NCBI GenBank assembly: GCA_002298995.1
Contig: DBMO01000077.1
Span: 1 to 64,000, forward strand
DNA length: 64,000 bases
Direction of reading: 5' to 3'
From: Desulfarculales bacterium UBA696
Lineage (GTDB): Bacteria; Desulfobacterota; Syntrophobacteria; Syntrophobacterales; Syntrophobacteraceae
The notes beneath the pieces are model-generated. The model was not told the DNA's origin, ran no database searches, and worked only from the letters and a program-made list of their open reading frames with translations. A program made the translations under genes and the position numbers. Within the stretch, counting starts at the first letter, position 1, and each line of letters opens with the position of its first letter. This document shows positions 7,383-15,098 of this stretch, piece after piece.

Positions 7383-8198
7383 CTACCCCTTCCCCAATTC
7401 CTCCGATCTCCTTGTCGCGGCCTCAACCGCTTCGAAAATGGCCCCTCTAACCCCTTTTTCCTCAAGGATTTTCAGCCCCCTGATCGTCGTGCCTCCCGGC
7501 GAGGTAATCATGTCCTTCATCTCCGCGGGGTGTTTTCCGGATTTGTCGAGCATCGCCGACGTACCCGCAAAGGTCTGGACCGCCAGTTCGCGGGCAAGAT
7601 GCCGGGGGAGGCCCATGAGGACTCCAGCGTCTATCATGGCCTCGATCATCAGAAGCACGTAAGCGGGGCCGCTGCCGCTGAGGCCGGTAACCGTGTCCAT
7701 CCATTTTTCCTCGACCTCGACCGCCTTGCCCACCGCCCTGAAAATTTCGAGGGCCGTCTCCATCTGATCATCGGAAACAGACCCTCCACGCGACAGGGCC
7801 GACGCACCCATCAAAACCAGCGCGGGGGTATTCGGCATCACCCTCACAACAGGGGTTGCCTTTGGCAGCTCCCTTTCCAGCATCGAGAGGGGAATTCCGG
7901 CGGCAATGGATATTACCAGCTGTTTTTCAGTGATAGCCCGGCGAAGCTCTCCCAGTACCGACAACATTACCTGCGGCTTGACGGCGAGCAGGATAATGCC
8001 GCAGTGTCCCGCAAGTTCTGGTATGCCGCGGGACGCCTTGATCCCGTATTCTCCGAGAAGGTATTCCACCCTTGCGGCGCTCGGATCATGCACAAAAATC
8101 TTCTCCGGCCGAAACAGGGATGCCGATATAAGCCCGCGAATGAGCGCCTCACCCATGTTGCCGCCGCCGATAAAGCCGATTGTCCGGTCCTTCGACAT
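7383..8198 (-). CDS. proC: Pyrroline-5-carboxylate reductase
   Basis: A 271-residue enzyme that reduces 1-pyrroline-5-carboxylate to proline with NAD(P)H, the last step of proline synthesis. The N-terminal Rossmann motif GFIGGGNMGEALIRGL is at about residues 8-23; the family signature in the C-terminal dimerisation domain includes TGLSGSGPAYV (about 160-170) and the ITSPGGTTI motif near 227-235. Length is normal. The ATG at 8198 has GGAAGG seven bases upstream; an in-frame TTG-type start ten codons earlier is less likely. It converges with the IF-2-like gene and is divergent from the phosphofructokinase gene. Confidence 0.95.
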   Translation of the reverse strand: MSKDRTIGFIGGGNMGEALIRGLISASLFRPEKIFVHDPSAARVEYLLGEYGIKASRGIPELAGHCGIILLAVKPQVMLSVLGELRRAITEKQLVISIAAGIPLSMLERELPKATPVVRVMPNTPALVLMGASALSRGGSVSDDQMETALEIFRAVGKAVEVEEKWMDTVTGLSGSGPAYVLLMIEAMIDAGVLMGLPRHLARELAVQTFAGTSAMLDKSGKHPAEMKDMITSPGGTTIRGLKILEEKGVRGAIFEAVEAATRRSEELGKG

Positions 8199-8551
8199 AG
8201 ATTTTCCTTCCGGGTTATTTAGAAGCAAAAGATTCGAGCGTCACCACGAAGAGTGCCGGGAACAGGAAGTGCCGTTATCCGGGCCGTGCAAATTTTTGCT
8301 AATCAAAGTAGACTATCTCTTCGAATATCTCTTCGTGAGCTTCTTGCTCTTATGATTCTGAAACCAATAACAAATCAGGCAAACATCGCGCAAGTGAAAG
8401 TATCTAATGCGCCGACCCGCCCCTGGCAAGCGATTTGCCTCACGGGTTGTTTTCCGATCGTGTATAATTACCTTTCCATTCAAAATGGAAGGCTAAGCAG
8501 CTGAAAGAATTCGCTTTTTGCCGCTTGAATTCAAAGGAGGAAAAACCTGCC
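8199..8551. other. Divergent promoter region of proC and PPi-PFK
   Basis: No gene is seen. On the plus strand TATAAT at 8463-8468 is a plausible -10 box for the phosphofructokinase gene, though no well-spaced -35 was found. Directly after it, 8471-8492 forms an imperfect inverted repeat (CTTTCCATT / AATGGAAGG) that could be an operator or a 5' leader hairpin. Confidence 0.35.
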
Positions 8552-10345
8552 ATGAATGTTGCCTCAAAAGTAAGCCAGACAGCCGGAAAACATTCTCCCC
8601 TCGAGGAGGAGATTCGAAAGCTCCCGATACCGGTTACCTCGGTATTCCTTGGAAAAGACGGAAAAATACGGCCCGCGGCGTTCCGGGAAACGGATAAGAC
8701 GCTCGTTTGCAAGGGGCACGACAGAATAGCTCAAGTATTCTCCAAGACGGTTTCCAAGAGCAGGAGCATAATTTTAGAGGCGGTGGCGGGTGCGGAATCC
8801 AGTTCCGTAACCGGCAAGCGAGTAGCCGTTCTTTTCTCGGGCGGCCCGGCTGCCGGAGGGCACAACGTCCTGGCGGGGCTATCCGCCGTGCTGGGCAGGG
8901 GCAACACCCTTTTGGGAATCAAAAAAGGGCCCAAGGGTCTTCTTAACAGCGACCTCATCGAGATCACGCCTCAAAACGTCCAGTCGATTCTTAACCTCGG
9001 CGGGTTTGATTTTCTGGGGACCGACCGCACCAAGATAAAGAGTCCGCAGCAGTTCGAGCAGGTAAAGGCAACAATCGTCAAGAACAAACTGGACGGCTTG
9101 GTGGTGGTCGGCGGCGACGACTCGAACACCAACGCCGCGATGATAGCCGAGTACCTCGAACAGGAAGGCGTAGACTGCTCGGTTGTGGGCATTCCAAAAA
9201 CCATCGACGGCGATCTGGCTGCCGGCAAACACCTGCCCATATCCTTCGGGTTCGACACGGCAAGCAAAATCTTTTCCGAACTTGTCGGGAATCTCACCCA
9301 GGACGCTGCATCAGCGGTCAAGTACTACCATGTCGTGAAACTAATGGGCAGAACGGCAAGCAAGATCACCCTGGAGGTGGCCCTGCAGACCAAACCCGCG
9401 ATAGCCTTGATCTCAGAGGAGATAGCCGAAAAAGATATGTCGCTCGAAAGTATCGTTGACTACGTGGTGAGGGCAATCGTCGAGCGGCGAAAAAAAGGCA
9501 TCAATCACGGCGTGATCCTGGTCCCGGAGGGGCTGGTCGAATTCATACCGGAGATGAGGCGGCTGATAAGCGAGTTGAACCGGGTCCTGGCCGAGTACGA
9601 ATCAGATATCACGGACCTGCCTTCCCTGGAGCACAAGAAAGAATTTATAATTCCTCACCTCACGGCGGCTTCCGCCCAGTTGATGGCGTCCCTGCCCGAC
9701 GAGATCCAGGAAATGCTTATTCTCGACCGAGACGATCACGGGAACGTAAAGGTATCGCAGATCGAGACGGAAAAGCTTCTTATCGAGAAGATCCGCTATC
9801 GTATATCCGAGATGAAACGCCATCCGGACAAGTTCTTCGGTGAGGGCAAAATCCCCGCAACCCCTCAGCAGATCGAAGATTTCAAGAAGATGAGCCTCTC
9901 GACCCAGTCCCATTTCCTAGGCTATGAGGGACGCAGCTCGAAGCCCACCAGGTTCGATGCCGCCTTCACATTCCTGCTCGGCCTCACCGCCGGGTCACTG
10001 GTGCTTGCCGGAAAAACAGGATACATGGCCGCGGTAACCGATTTCGACAAGGGCGGCCGCATTCTTGGCCTACCTCTTTCCGGGCTGATCACCGTCGAGA
10101 CGCGCAAGGGAAAAGAGGAATTCGTAATCGAAAAATCGCTCGTGGACCTCGATTCTCCATCGTTTGGACTTTTTGCCGAAAACAGGGACCGGTGGGCGGG
10201 TGAGGACCTGTTCAGCAGCCCCGGAGCAATCCAGTACTGGGGCCCAACCAGCAGGCAAATACCCATAATCGTCGCCCTGGACCAGGATTACCCCGATTTT
10301 GGCACCTTTGACCTGGGTGAGGAAAAGGAAATCAAAATAGATTAG
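8552..10345 (+). CDS. pfp: Pyrophosphate-dependent 6-phosphofructokinase, long form
   Basis: A 597-residue phosphofructokinase of the long, PPi-using clade. It interconverts fructose 6-phosphate and fructose 1,6-bisphosphate with pyrophosphate/phosphate. Motifs: FSGGPAAGGHN at about 95-105, GGDDSNTNA at about 187-195 and GIPKTIDGDL at about 213-222. The Asp in GGDDS, where ATP enzymes have Gly, is the known mark of PPi use, and the Lys of PKTIDGD supports it. Length matches the plant-beta/spirochete type (about 550-600) rather than the 320-residue ATP enzyme. Start: ATG 8552 with AAAGGAGG upstream; the TTG at 8525 would place that site inside the coding region. The reversible reaction suits an energy-limited anaerobe running gluconeogenesis or glycolysis. 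Confidence 0.93.
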   Translation: MNVASKVSQTAGKHSPLEEEIRKLPIPVTSVFLGKDGKIRPAAFRETDKTLVCKGHDRIAQVFSKTVSKSRSIILEAVAGAESSSVTGKRVAVLFSGGPAAGGHNVLAGLSAVLGRGNTLLGIKKGPKGLLNSDLIEITPQNVQSILNLGGFDFLGTDRTKIKSPQQFEQVKATIVKNKLDGLVVVGGDDSNTNAAMIAEYLEQEGVDCSVVGIPKTIDGDLAAGKHLPISFGFDTASKIFSELVGNLTQDAASAVKYYHVVKLMGRTASKITLEVALQTKPAIALISEEIAEKDMSLESIVDYVVRAIVERRKKGINHGVILVPEGLVEFIPEMRRLISELNRVLAEYESDITDLPSLEHKKEFIIPHLTAASAQLMASLPDEIQEMLILDRDDHGNVKVSQIETEKLLIEKIRYRISEMKRHPDKFFGEGKIPATPQQIEDFKKMSLSTQSHFLGYEGRSSKPTRFDAAFTFLLGLTAGSLVLAGKTGYMAAVTDFDKGGRILGLPLSGLITVETRKGKEEFVIEKSLVDLDSPSFGLFAENRDRWAGEDLFSSPGAIQYWGPTSRQIPIIVALDQDYPDFGTFDLGEEKEIKID

Positions 10346-10494
10346 CCCCGCCATGGACGGGGGCTTAGTGATTGAATGCGGGGCCGGCATCATTGCCCAA
10401 ATGCGGAATCGAAAATAACGTCGCCGGAAAATCAAATTGCAATTCCGGCGCGGCGATTATTTCGGCAGGCGCCGTTGTTTAGCTGAGAGGCTGC

Positions 10495-10917
10495 TTAGTC
10501 CGGCATTTGGGGGTGATCCAGCTTTTTCGCAATGGATTCCATTATTTTGATCCACTCACTGAAAGTAGCCGGTTTGGTGATAAATGCGTCCGCCATTGCT
10601 CTAATTTTCGAGGCCACTTCTTTTTCGTTGGATGTACTGAGGATGATTACTGGAATTTTTTTGAAAACGGGGTGGGATCTTATTTGAAACAGGGCGTCGG
10701 CGCCATTTTTTCGGGGCATGTTAAGATCAAGAAGGATAATGTCGGGCAGCCCCGGTCGATTTGAACGGGCATTCTCCGCCAGGGAGTTTAACAGCTCAAC
10801 CCCATCCGAGACACAGGAGAAGCCGGCCTTTGCACCGGTTTCCGCAAAAGCTTCCGATGCCATGAAGCAGTCATCGGCATCATCATCAGCCATCAGGATG
10901 GTCTTCTTCCGGTTCAT
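10495..10917 (-). CDS. Single-domain response regulator (CheY/Rcp1-like)
   Basis: A 140-residue receiver domain with no output domain. The acidic pocket is DDD at 11-13, the phosphoacceptor is D64 in LLDLNMPRKNG, the switch residues are S94/T95 in ILSTS, and the conserved lysine is K115 in FITKP. The acidic, asparagine-rich loops resemble the Rcp1 type that partners hybrid or phytochrome-like kinases. The start codon overlaps the end of a decayed histidine kinase gene (ATGA overlap), so the original partner was almost certainly encoded immediately upstream and is now lost. The protein itself looks intact and could be served by another kinase. Confidence 0.9.
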   Translation of the reverse strand: MNRKKTILMADDDADDCFMASEAFAETGAKAGFSCVSDGVELLNSLAENARSNRPGLPDIILLDLNMPRKNGADALFQIRSHPVFKKIPVIILSTSNEKEVASKIRAMADAFITKPATFSEWIKIMESIAKKLDHPQMPD

Positions 10918-11282
10918 TTTGTTGCTTTACCTTCCGACGCGATCTGTAGAATCCGAGAACTGATCATAAATGTGGTCCCTTCCCCCGGCTCTTCGCGGTA
11001 ATGCTCCCGCCGTGGCGCCGACTAATCCGCGGCAAATGGCAAGCCCATGCCTGTTTCCTCGTAATTACCCTTTGCATGGGTCCTCTGGAAGGGAGCAAAA
11101 ATCTTGTCTACGAACTGTTCTTCAATCCAATCCCCTTATCCTCTACAAAATTTTGGCGAAATTTGCCATCTTGATTTTTACTCCGGATTCGGATCTCGGG
11201 GGTTCATCTTCTTTTCCGCAACCCATGCCAAGCAATGCAGTGCGACTAACAGCCCGGTTTTTAACATACAGCCGGCAAGCAA
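10914..11282 (-). pseudogene. Histidine kinase remnant (HATPase_c C-terminus), several frameshifts
   Basis: Reading the minus strand in shifting frames recovers the end of a sensor kinase ATPase domain: GVKIKMANFAKI, then EEQFVDKIFAPFQRTHAKG (the F box), GNYEETGMGL followed by AIC (the G2 box), ISRRHGGSITAKS, and PGEGTTFMIS. At least four single-base indels separate these pieces and stop codons interrupt each frame. The final frame ends with TGA overlapping the response regulator's ATG, as in a normal kinase-regulator operon. The N-terminal sensor and dimerisation regions are missing; only the lysyl-PG-synthase-like gene lies upstream. Too many indels over 300 bases for ordinary sequencing error, so I call it a degraded gene. 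Confidence 0.8.
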
Positions 11283-12383
11283 TCACTCCTTTTTGATCCC
11301 GCCCGGTGTTAGCAGTGTTGGGACAGGGACGTGCAAAGCGCGGAAACCCTGGGCCGGTCTATCGCCACCGGCTGGAGACCAGTGTTCGGAAAGCCGTGGC
11401 GGCCCGGCATCCAAAAGATCCATCGAGCATATGTCTTTCATTTTACTCATGCTCAGGATCTTGTGGCCGTCGAACCAGAATATCAGGCACCCCACCATGA
11501 CTATAGGGACGTGCTCGATAAGATGAAGCGAGAGGGCATAGCTCAATGCAGGCCCATTTTCAACCGAAAACAATTTCAGGGCCGCAACCGTTGCAACTTC
11601 GAAAGCCCCGAAATTTCCGGGGGTGTGCACAAGCGCTATCCCGATATTGAGGAAAACCAGTGTCACGGCCACGGCGCTCAAAGGCATCAGCATGTGAAAA
11701 GCCATGAACATTGCCCATATGATTGCGCCCCGGACGAGCCATATTGCACTCGAAAGCAAAAATACGGGGAGAAGAAGTCCGGACTTCTTTACAGCGGCGA
11801 ACCCGGCTACAAATCGATCGATTTCTTCCGATATTCTGATCCCGTACTTGCCTCCGAATCTTTGGCCAAGGTACTTAAGCGATTTGGTGAGAAAAAACGA
11901 TGCAAACAGCGCGGCAAATACCAGAAATCCCCCCGAAAGAATCAGCTTTTTCACAAACGGGTGGGAAGGATAGAAGGGGCCGGTAAGGGCCACAAGCGCA
12001 GAAAACAGGATAAGATCTGCAATGCGGTCCAGAACCACCGCGGAAAGTGAAACCGAGATACCTATGTTTTCCTTTTTGGCCAACACATAAGCGCGTACGC
12101 CGTCTCCCAACCTGCACGGCAGGATTGTGTTGCCCAGGAAGCCGAGAAAGACGGCAGTGAAGGCATTTCGAACCTTTGCCCCCTTCTTGATCGATCCGAG
12201 GATTAATGCCATCCGAACCGATTCCATGCCGGAATAGAGAAAGTTAAGGGCCGGGGCCAATAAAGCCCATCGCCAGTCTATGCCGACAAAAGATTGACTT
12301 ATCCTGTGCCAATCCGAGTGCGACAGGATAAGGGCGACCACGATCAGGAGCACCAATAGCGATACGGAACGAATTTTGTTCAT
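11283..12383 (-). CDS. Lysylphosphatidylglycerol synthase-type membrane protein (UPF0104 / AglD2 family)
   Basis: A 366-residue integral membrane protein with about eight helices and the family's conserved features: SGMESVRMALIL near the third helix, LGFLGNTILPCRLGDGVRA (about 82-100), VLDRIADL (about 117-124) and HTPGNFGAFEVA (about 252-263). These match the flippase-like N-terminal domain of MprF. The soluble aminoacyl-transfer domain is missing, so the protein is more likely to move or bind lipid-linked molecules than to make lysyl-PG. The last 50 residues after the final helix are hydrophilic and low in complexity. I start it at ATG 12383; a TTG nine codons earlier is possible. It ends at the edge of the histidine kinase remnant. 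Confidence 0.8.
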   Translation of the reverse strand: MNKIRSVSLLVLLIVVALILSHSDWHRISQSFVGIDWRWALLAPALNFLYSGMESVRMALILGSIKKGAKVRNAFTAVFLGFLGNTILPCRLGDGVRAYVLAKKENIGISVSLSAVVLDRIADLILFSALVALTGPFYPSHPFVKKLILSGGFLVFAALFASFFLTKSLKYLGQRFGGKYGIRISEEIDRFVAGFAAVKKSGLLLPVFLLSSAIWLVRGAIIWAMFMAFHMLMPLSAVAVTLVFLNIGIALVHTPGNFGAFEVATVAALKLFSVENGPALSYALSLHLIEHVPIVMVGCLIFWFDGHKILSMSKMKDICSMDLLDAGPPRLSEHWSPAGGDRPAQGFRALHVPVPTLLTPGGIKKE

Positions 12384-12683
12384 CTGGTCTTTCGGATATG
12401 CCTTACTCAAGGCGTATCAGCCGCCACGATCCGGGAGGGCTTTTTTAATCATTGTAACATCCCGTTCGTGGAATAATAATCGTCCTGATCGCAAAGTCTT
12501 TATCCGGCCTGAAAAAATGCCGATCGCCCCACAATTGAAATGGAATCAGACGGACCCTTGCAGACAATGGCTATTTCAAAAATCTGGGAAAAACCCTACA
12601 ATCTCGCTCCGGGCATTTTTAAATAGAGGTTCCGGAACATCCACTTTCTGATTCACAAACGTGAAATCCCAAGAGGAGCCAGA
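12384..12683. other. Divergent intergenic region
   Basis: About 300 bases between two divergent genes (membrane protein leftward, lipoprotein rightward). No gene, RNA or strong repeat was identified; the two promoters must lie here. Confidence 0.35.
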
Positions 12684-13169
12684 ATGACAACGAAGTATTT
12701 CTCCAAAATCGTGGCAATCTTCTCGCTCTTTGTTTTCCTCTCAGGGTGCCAGACAGCATCTCTGTCATCCCGGTCAGAACGAGTACCCATGGAGGAGAGG
12801 ATCCCGATCCTCCAGTCACAAAGTTCGGGGGTTTGGCAGGGGAAGGACCTATCGGTCGACTATAAGTACTCCCGTGAAAGCAAAGCCCTGATGCTCTCCG
12901 GTGTGGTTCAATTCGGAAATAGCCTGATCCGTGGCTTCGAGGTCATGAGCGATTTTCGCTTGAGGGTGATTTTTTTTGACGAAAATGGCAGGATTTTGGG
13001 AACCAGCGGCCTGACGGCTGACCGCGGAAACTTTAGCCCGATTTCCTTCAAGAGAGAACTGGCGCTGCCTGCATCAGCCGCATCGATTGCTTTCGATTAT
13101 GACGTGAATGCCCTTGAAATAGGCCCCGATGGCGGCCCAATGTCCTTTTGGCAGTACGCCATTTACTGA
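12684..13169 (+). CDS. Secreted lipoprotein with a beta-rich domain, function unknown
   Basis: A 161-residue protein with a lipoprotein signal: basic start, a hydrophobic core and the lipobox LSGC, with the acylated cysteine at residue 22. The mature part is about 140 residues and alternates hydrophobic and polar residues in a manner typical of beta strands (for example LMLSGVVQFG and FRLRVIFFDENGRIL). That pattern resembles FxLYD/DUF-type periplasmic domains, but I cannot name a family. Ribosome binding site AGAGGAG sits six bases before ATG. It is followed by convergent csp. Likely anchored to the outer or inner membrane facing the periplasm. Confidence 0.7.
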   Translation: MTTKYFSKIVAIFSLFVFLSGCQTASLSSRSERVPMEERIPILQSQSSGVWQGKDLSVDYKYSRESKALMLSGVVQFGNSLIRGFEVMSDFRLRVIFFDENGRILGTSGLTADRGNFSPISFKRELALPASAASIAFDYDVNALEIGPDGGPMSFWQYAIY

Positions 13170-13221
13170 TGTTAAGGGGCTGCTGGGGCGGATCCGCCAA
13201 GGCACCCGGCACCGATGGTTA

Positions 13222-13274
13222 AAAAGGCGAGAGCCAGGCAGGAAGGTGCAATAATGAACCTCCTCCTGGCTCTC
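13222..13274 (-). terminator. Terminator after the cold-shock gene
   Basis: A long hairpin with a ten-base outer stem (GAGAGCCAGG / CCTGGCTCTC) and an inner partly paired stem. On the minus strand it is followed by GCC and five T residues. It lies about 85 bases past the csp stop codon; the plus-strand exit lacks a T run, so the minus strand is assigned. Confidence 0.7.
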
Positions 13275-13358
13275 TCTGATGGATTGAATTTCCCGTCTAT
13301 TAATTCGGATAAGAGAGCGGTTTTGTGATGATGAACTTCCAGACCTTGGCGGTTCCAG

Positions 13359-13562
13359 CTAGATCTTCTTTACCTTGACTGCCGATGGTCCTTTGGCCCC
13401 CTGCTCAACTTCAAAGCTTACACGGTCGCCTTCCTGGAGGCTTTTGAACCCATCGCCCTCGATAGCGCTGTGGTGAACGAAAACATCTTTTCCGCCACCA
13501 TCAACCGTAATAAATCCGAAACCCTTCTGATCGTTAAACCATTTTACCGTACCCTGCTGCAT
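13359..13562 (-). CDS. Cold-shock domain protein (CspA family)
   Basis: A 67-residue single cold-shock domain, the usual size for the family. Both nucleic-acid-binding motifs are present: RNP1 KGFGFI at residues 13-18 and RNP2 VFVHH at 27-31. Such proteins bind single-stranded RNA or DNA and act as RNA chaperones. GGGAGG lies about eleven bases before the ATG at 13562. The 5' region toward the tRNA gene would hold its leader. Whether it is induced by cold cannot be read here. Confidence 0.97.
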   Translation of the reverse strand: MQQGTVKWFNDQKGFGFITVDGGGKDVFVHHSAIEGDGFKSLQEGDRVSFEVEQGAKGPSAVKVKKI

Positions 13563-13701
13563 GTTCTTGAATTCCTCCCGTTAGTGTAATTGCTGTCTAT
13601 CACCCTCTTAAGATAACAGATAAACGATTCGACGCAACGAAAAAGAGTCAGGGGGGAATATCAGGCCGCTCCCGGCCAATGCAAGGATGTTCGCAAAATA
13701 G

Positions 13702-13723
13702 AAAAAGCCGCTCGCCGGCGGCT
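13702..13723 (-). terminator. Terminator after tRNA-Arg
   Basis: Minus-strand hairpin AGCCGC / GCGGCT with a short loop, followed directly by TTTTTC. It lies 22 bases beyond the 3' end of the tRNA gene. Confidence 0.8.
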
Positions 13724-13745
13724 GTTAAATAGTTGATTTTATTAG

Positions 13746-13819
13746 TGCCCCCGGCGCGACTCGAACGCACGGCACCAAGATTAGGAATCTTGTGCTCTAT
13801 CCACCTGAGCTACGGGGGC
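13746..13819 (-). tRNA. tRNA-Arg (anticodon CCT)
   Basis: A complete 74-base cloverleaf on the minus strand: acceptor stem GCCCCCG / CGGGGGC with discriminator A, D stem GCTC / GAGC, anticodon stem CAAGA / TCTTG around the loop TTCCTAA, five-base variable region, and T arm GTGCG-TTCGAGT-CGCGC. The anticodon CCU reads AGG arginine codons. CCA is not encoded. The T-loop sequence is normal. A terminator follows, so it is a single-gene unit. Confidence 0.97.
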
Positions 13820-13997
13820 GGAAAGATAGAATTTACTCAATCCCGGCCGATCTCGCAAGACCTTTCGTGGAGATTTCGCGACACAACACCCGATCCAATT
13901 TACCATTCTTTGATTTTATGCGCGCCTGTAAACATCCCGCCCGCGATAGTCCCCAGCGCAATAGGTTTCTAAATCCGGGCCGACGGAAAATGTCGTG

Positions 13998-14019
13998 GGG
14001 CAGGCTGGAATGCCTGCCC
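13998..14019. repeat. Dispersed palindrome, family A
   Basis: GGGCAGGCTGG next to AATGCCTGCCC: an eight-base-arm palindrome in the gap between tRNA-Arg and the zinc-ribbon gene. Near-identical copies lie at 57-77, 26966-26995, 56566-56642 and 63383-63404. The surrounding gap (13820-14053) shows no gene. Confidence 0.6.
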
Positions 14020-14053
14020 AGATAGCCCCTTTCTTCAATTGAGGTTATTATCC

Positions 14054-14467
14054 TTAGCCGCTTAGGGGCTGGTCATTTAGATCAACCTTGGTGTTGCACT
14101 CTGGGCAGGTGATTGTTTCCGGGCGCTTGCCGCACGTGTCGCACTTTTCCGCGATGTAGCGTTCTTTCTTCTGATAGCTGTTGCACGATTCGCACTGCCA
14201 TTTCAGGAACAAAGGAATTCGTCCCCCGCAAACCGGGCAGGATTGGTGCATATCCGGCTTGTATTTCCTGCCGATCATGAAGCTTAGCAGTGCGAGGATT
14301 AAAAAGGTCCCGGGAAGAATAAGGAACACTAGTTCGGATAAGCCAAACCTGTAGTCGAAAAAATCTAGTCCCATGGATGCGGCGAAAAGAAACGCGAAAA
14401 GATTGAAAAGTACCGTGAAGACTCGCGAGAGGGTTATTCTTTGATATACACTCTTGTCTGAAGCCAT
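14054..14467 (-). CDS. Membrane protein with C-terminal double zinc ribbon
   Basis: About 137 residues. Two hydrophobic helices (roughly 15-35 and 45-65) are followed by a cytoplasmic part with four CxxC pairs: CPVCGG, CESC, CDTCGK and CPEC. Their spacing fits two zinc ribbons, as in many small bacterial proteins of unknown role. The ATG at 14467 is preferred; an in-frame TTG lies six codons upstream. I do not recognise a named family. No operon partner: both neighbours are separated by long gaps. Confidence 0.6.
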   Translation of the reverse strand: MASDKSVYQRITLSRVFTVLFNLFAFLFAASMGLDFFDYRFGLSELVFLILPGTFLILALLSFMIGRKYKPDMHQSCPVCGGRIPLFLKWQCESCNSYQKKERYIAEKCDTCGKRPETITCPECNTKVDLNDQPLSG

Positions 14468-14561
14468 TTTCACCGCCGCTGTCAAATCAATTTAAGTACA
14501 AATCGGGTTTTACTAAAAGCCTATCCGTAAATAATTCGGACCGCCCCAAAAACCGTGATTT

Positions 14562-14653
14562 TTGTAGGGTGTGCACAGTTTTATCGTGCCCACCAATTGA
14601 AGTTTTCCTTGAGAAAGGGTGGTGGGCACGATAAGACTGTGCACACCCTACAA
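14562..14653. repeat. Large inverted repeat, two copies of palindrome family B
   Basis: Two 34-base arms (14562-14595 and 14620-14653) are inverted copies with a single mismatch, separated by 24 bases. Each arm is itself an imperfect palindrome, with GGTGTGCAC and GTGCCCACC around a TTTTATC core. Related single copies occur at 35042-35076 and 37240-37271. No T run follows on either strand, so it is not a typical terminator. Confidence 0.7.
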
Positions 14654-15098
14654 TTAGTTTTATTTAAGGATAATCCCTAACAGGTTGTTGAAAAAGGATT
14701 GAATTTCCCACTTTGGGCTCCATTACCCAGTGCGTCATTCCCACGGGCGACACGGGAAACGGGTTTTTGTTGCCCGTGCCTTTGGCAAGAGGGATGTTAA
14801 ATGATGGCTTCTATGTCCACTGCAACCGACCTTTTGAGAATATTCCAACGTGCCGGGCTGAAGGGCCAATCAACGGCATTTTGGACCATGATATTGCGGC
14901 TCGATACTGCCTGTCTCGAAACATAGCAGCCCCTTTGGTGATAGCCGACAGACTTGTCTTTTGTATTTGCTGAAGAAGAGGTAATTAAATCAGATGAGAT
15001 TCTCTAGGATACATTACCCCACCCGTCAACCACTTTTCAGACACTACTTTTCAGGTGGTTGATCCGGACAGGATCACATCAAGCGGATTCGCCCGCTT
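14654..15098. other. Long intergenic region without a recognisable gene
   Basis: Holds short open frames on both strands but none with a ribosome binding site plus a family-like sequence. Near 14732-14775 the sequence CGTCATTCCCACGGGCG resembles the CGTCATTCCCG ends of the inverted repeat at 63231-63338, and ACGGGCGACACGGG / CCCGTGCC could fold. I see no RNA gene. Confidence 0.4.

Noticed and set aside
10970..11526. Plus-strand frames of 108 and 140 codons
   Set aside because: They run antisense to the decayed histidine kinase and the LPG-synthase-like gene; the kinase motifs on the minus strand explain the DNA.
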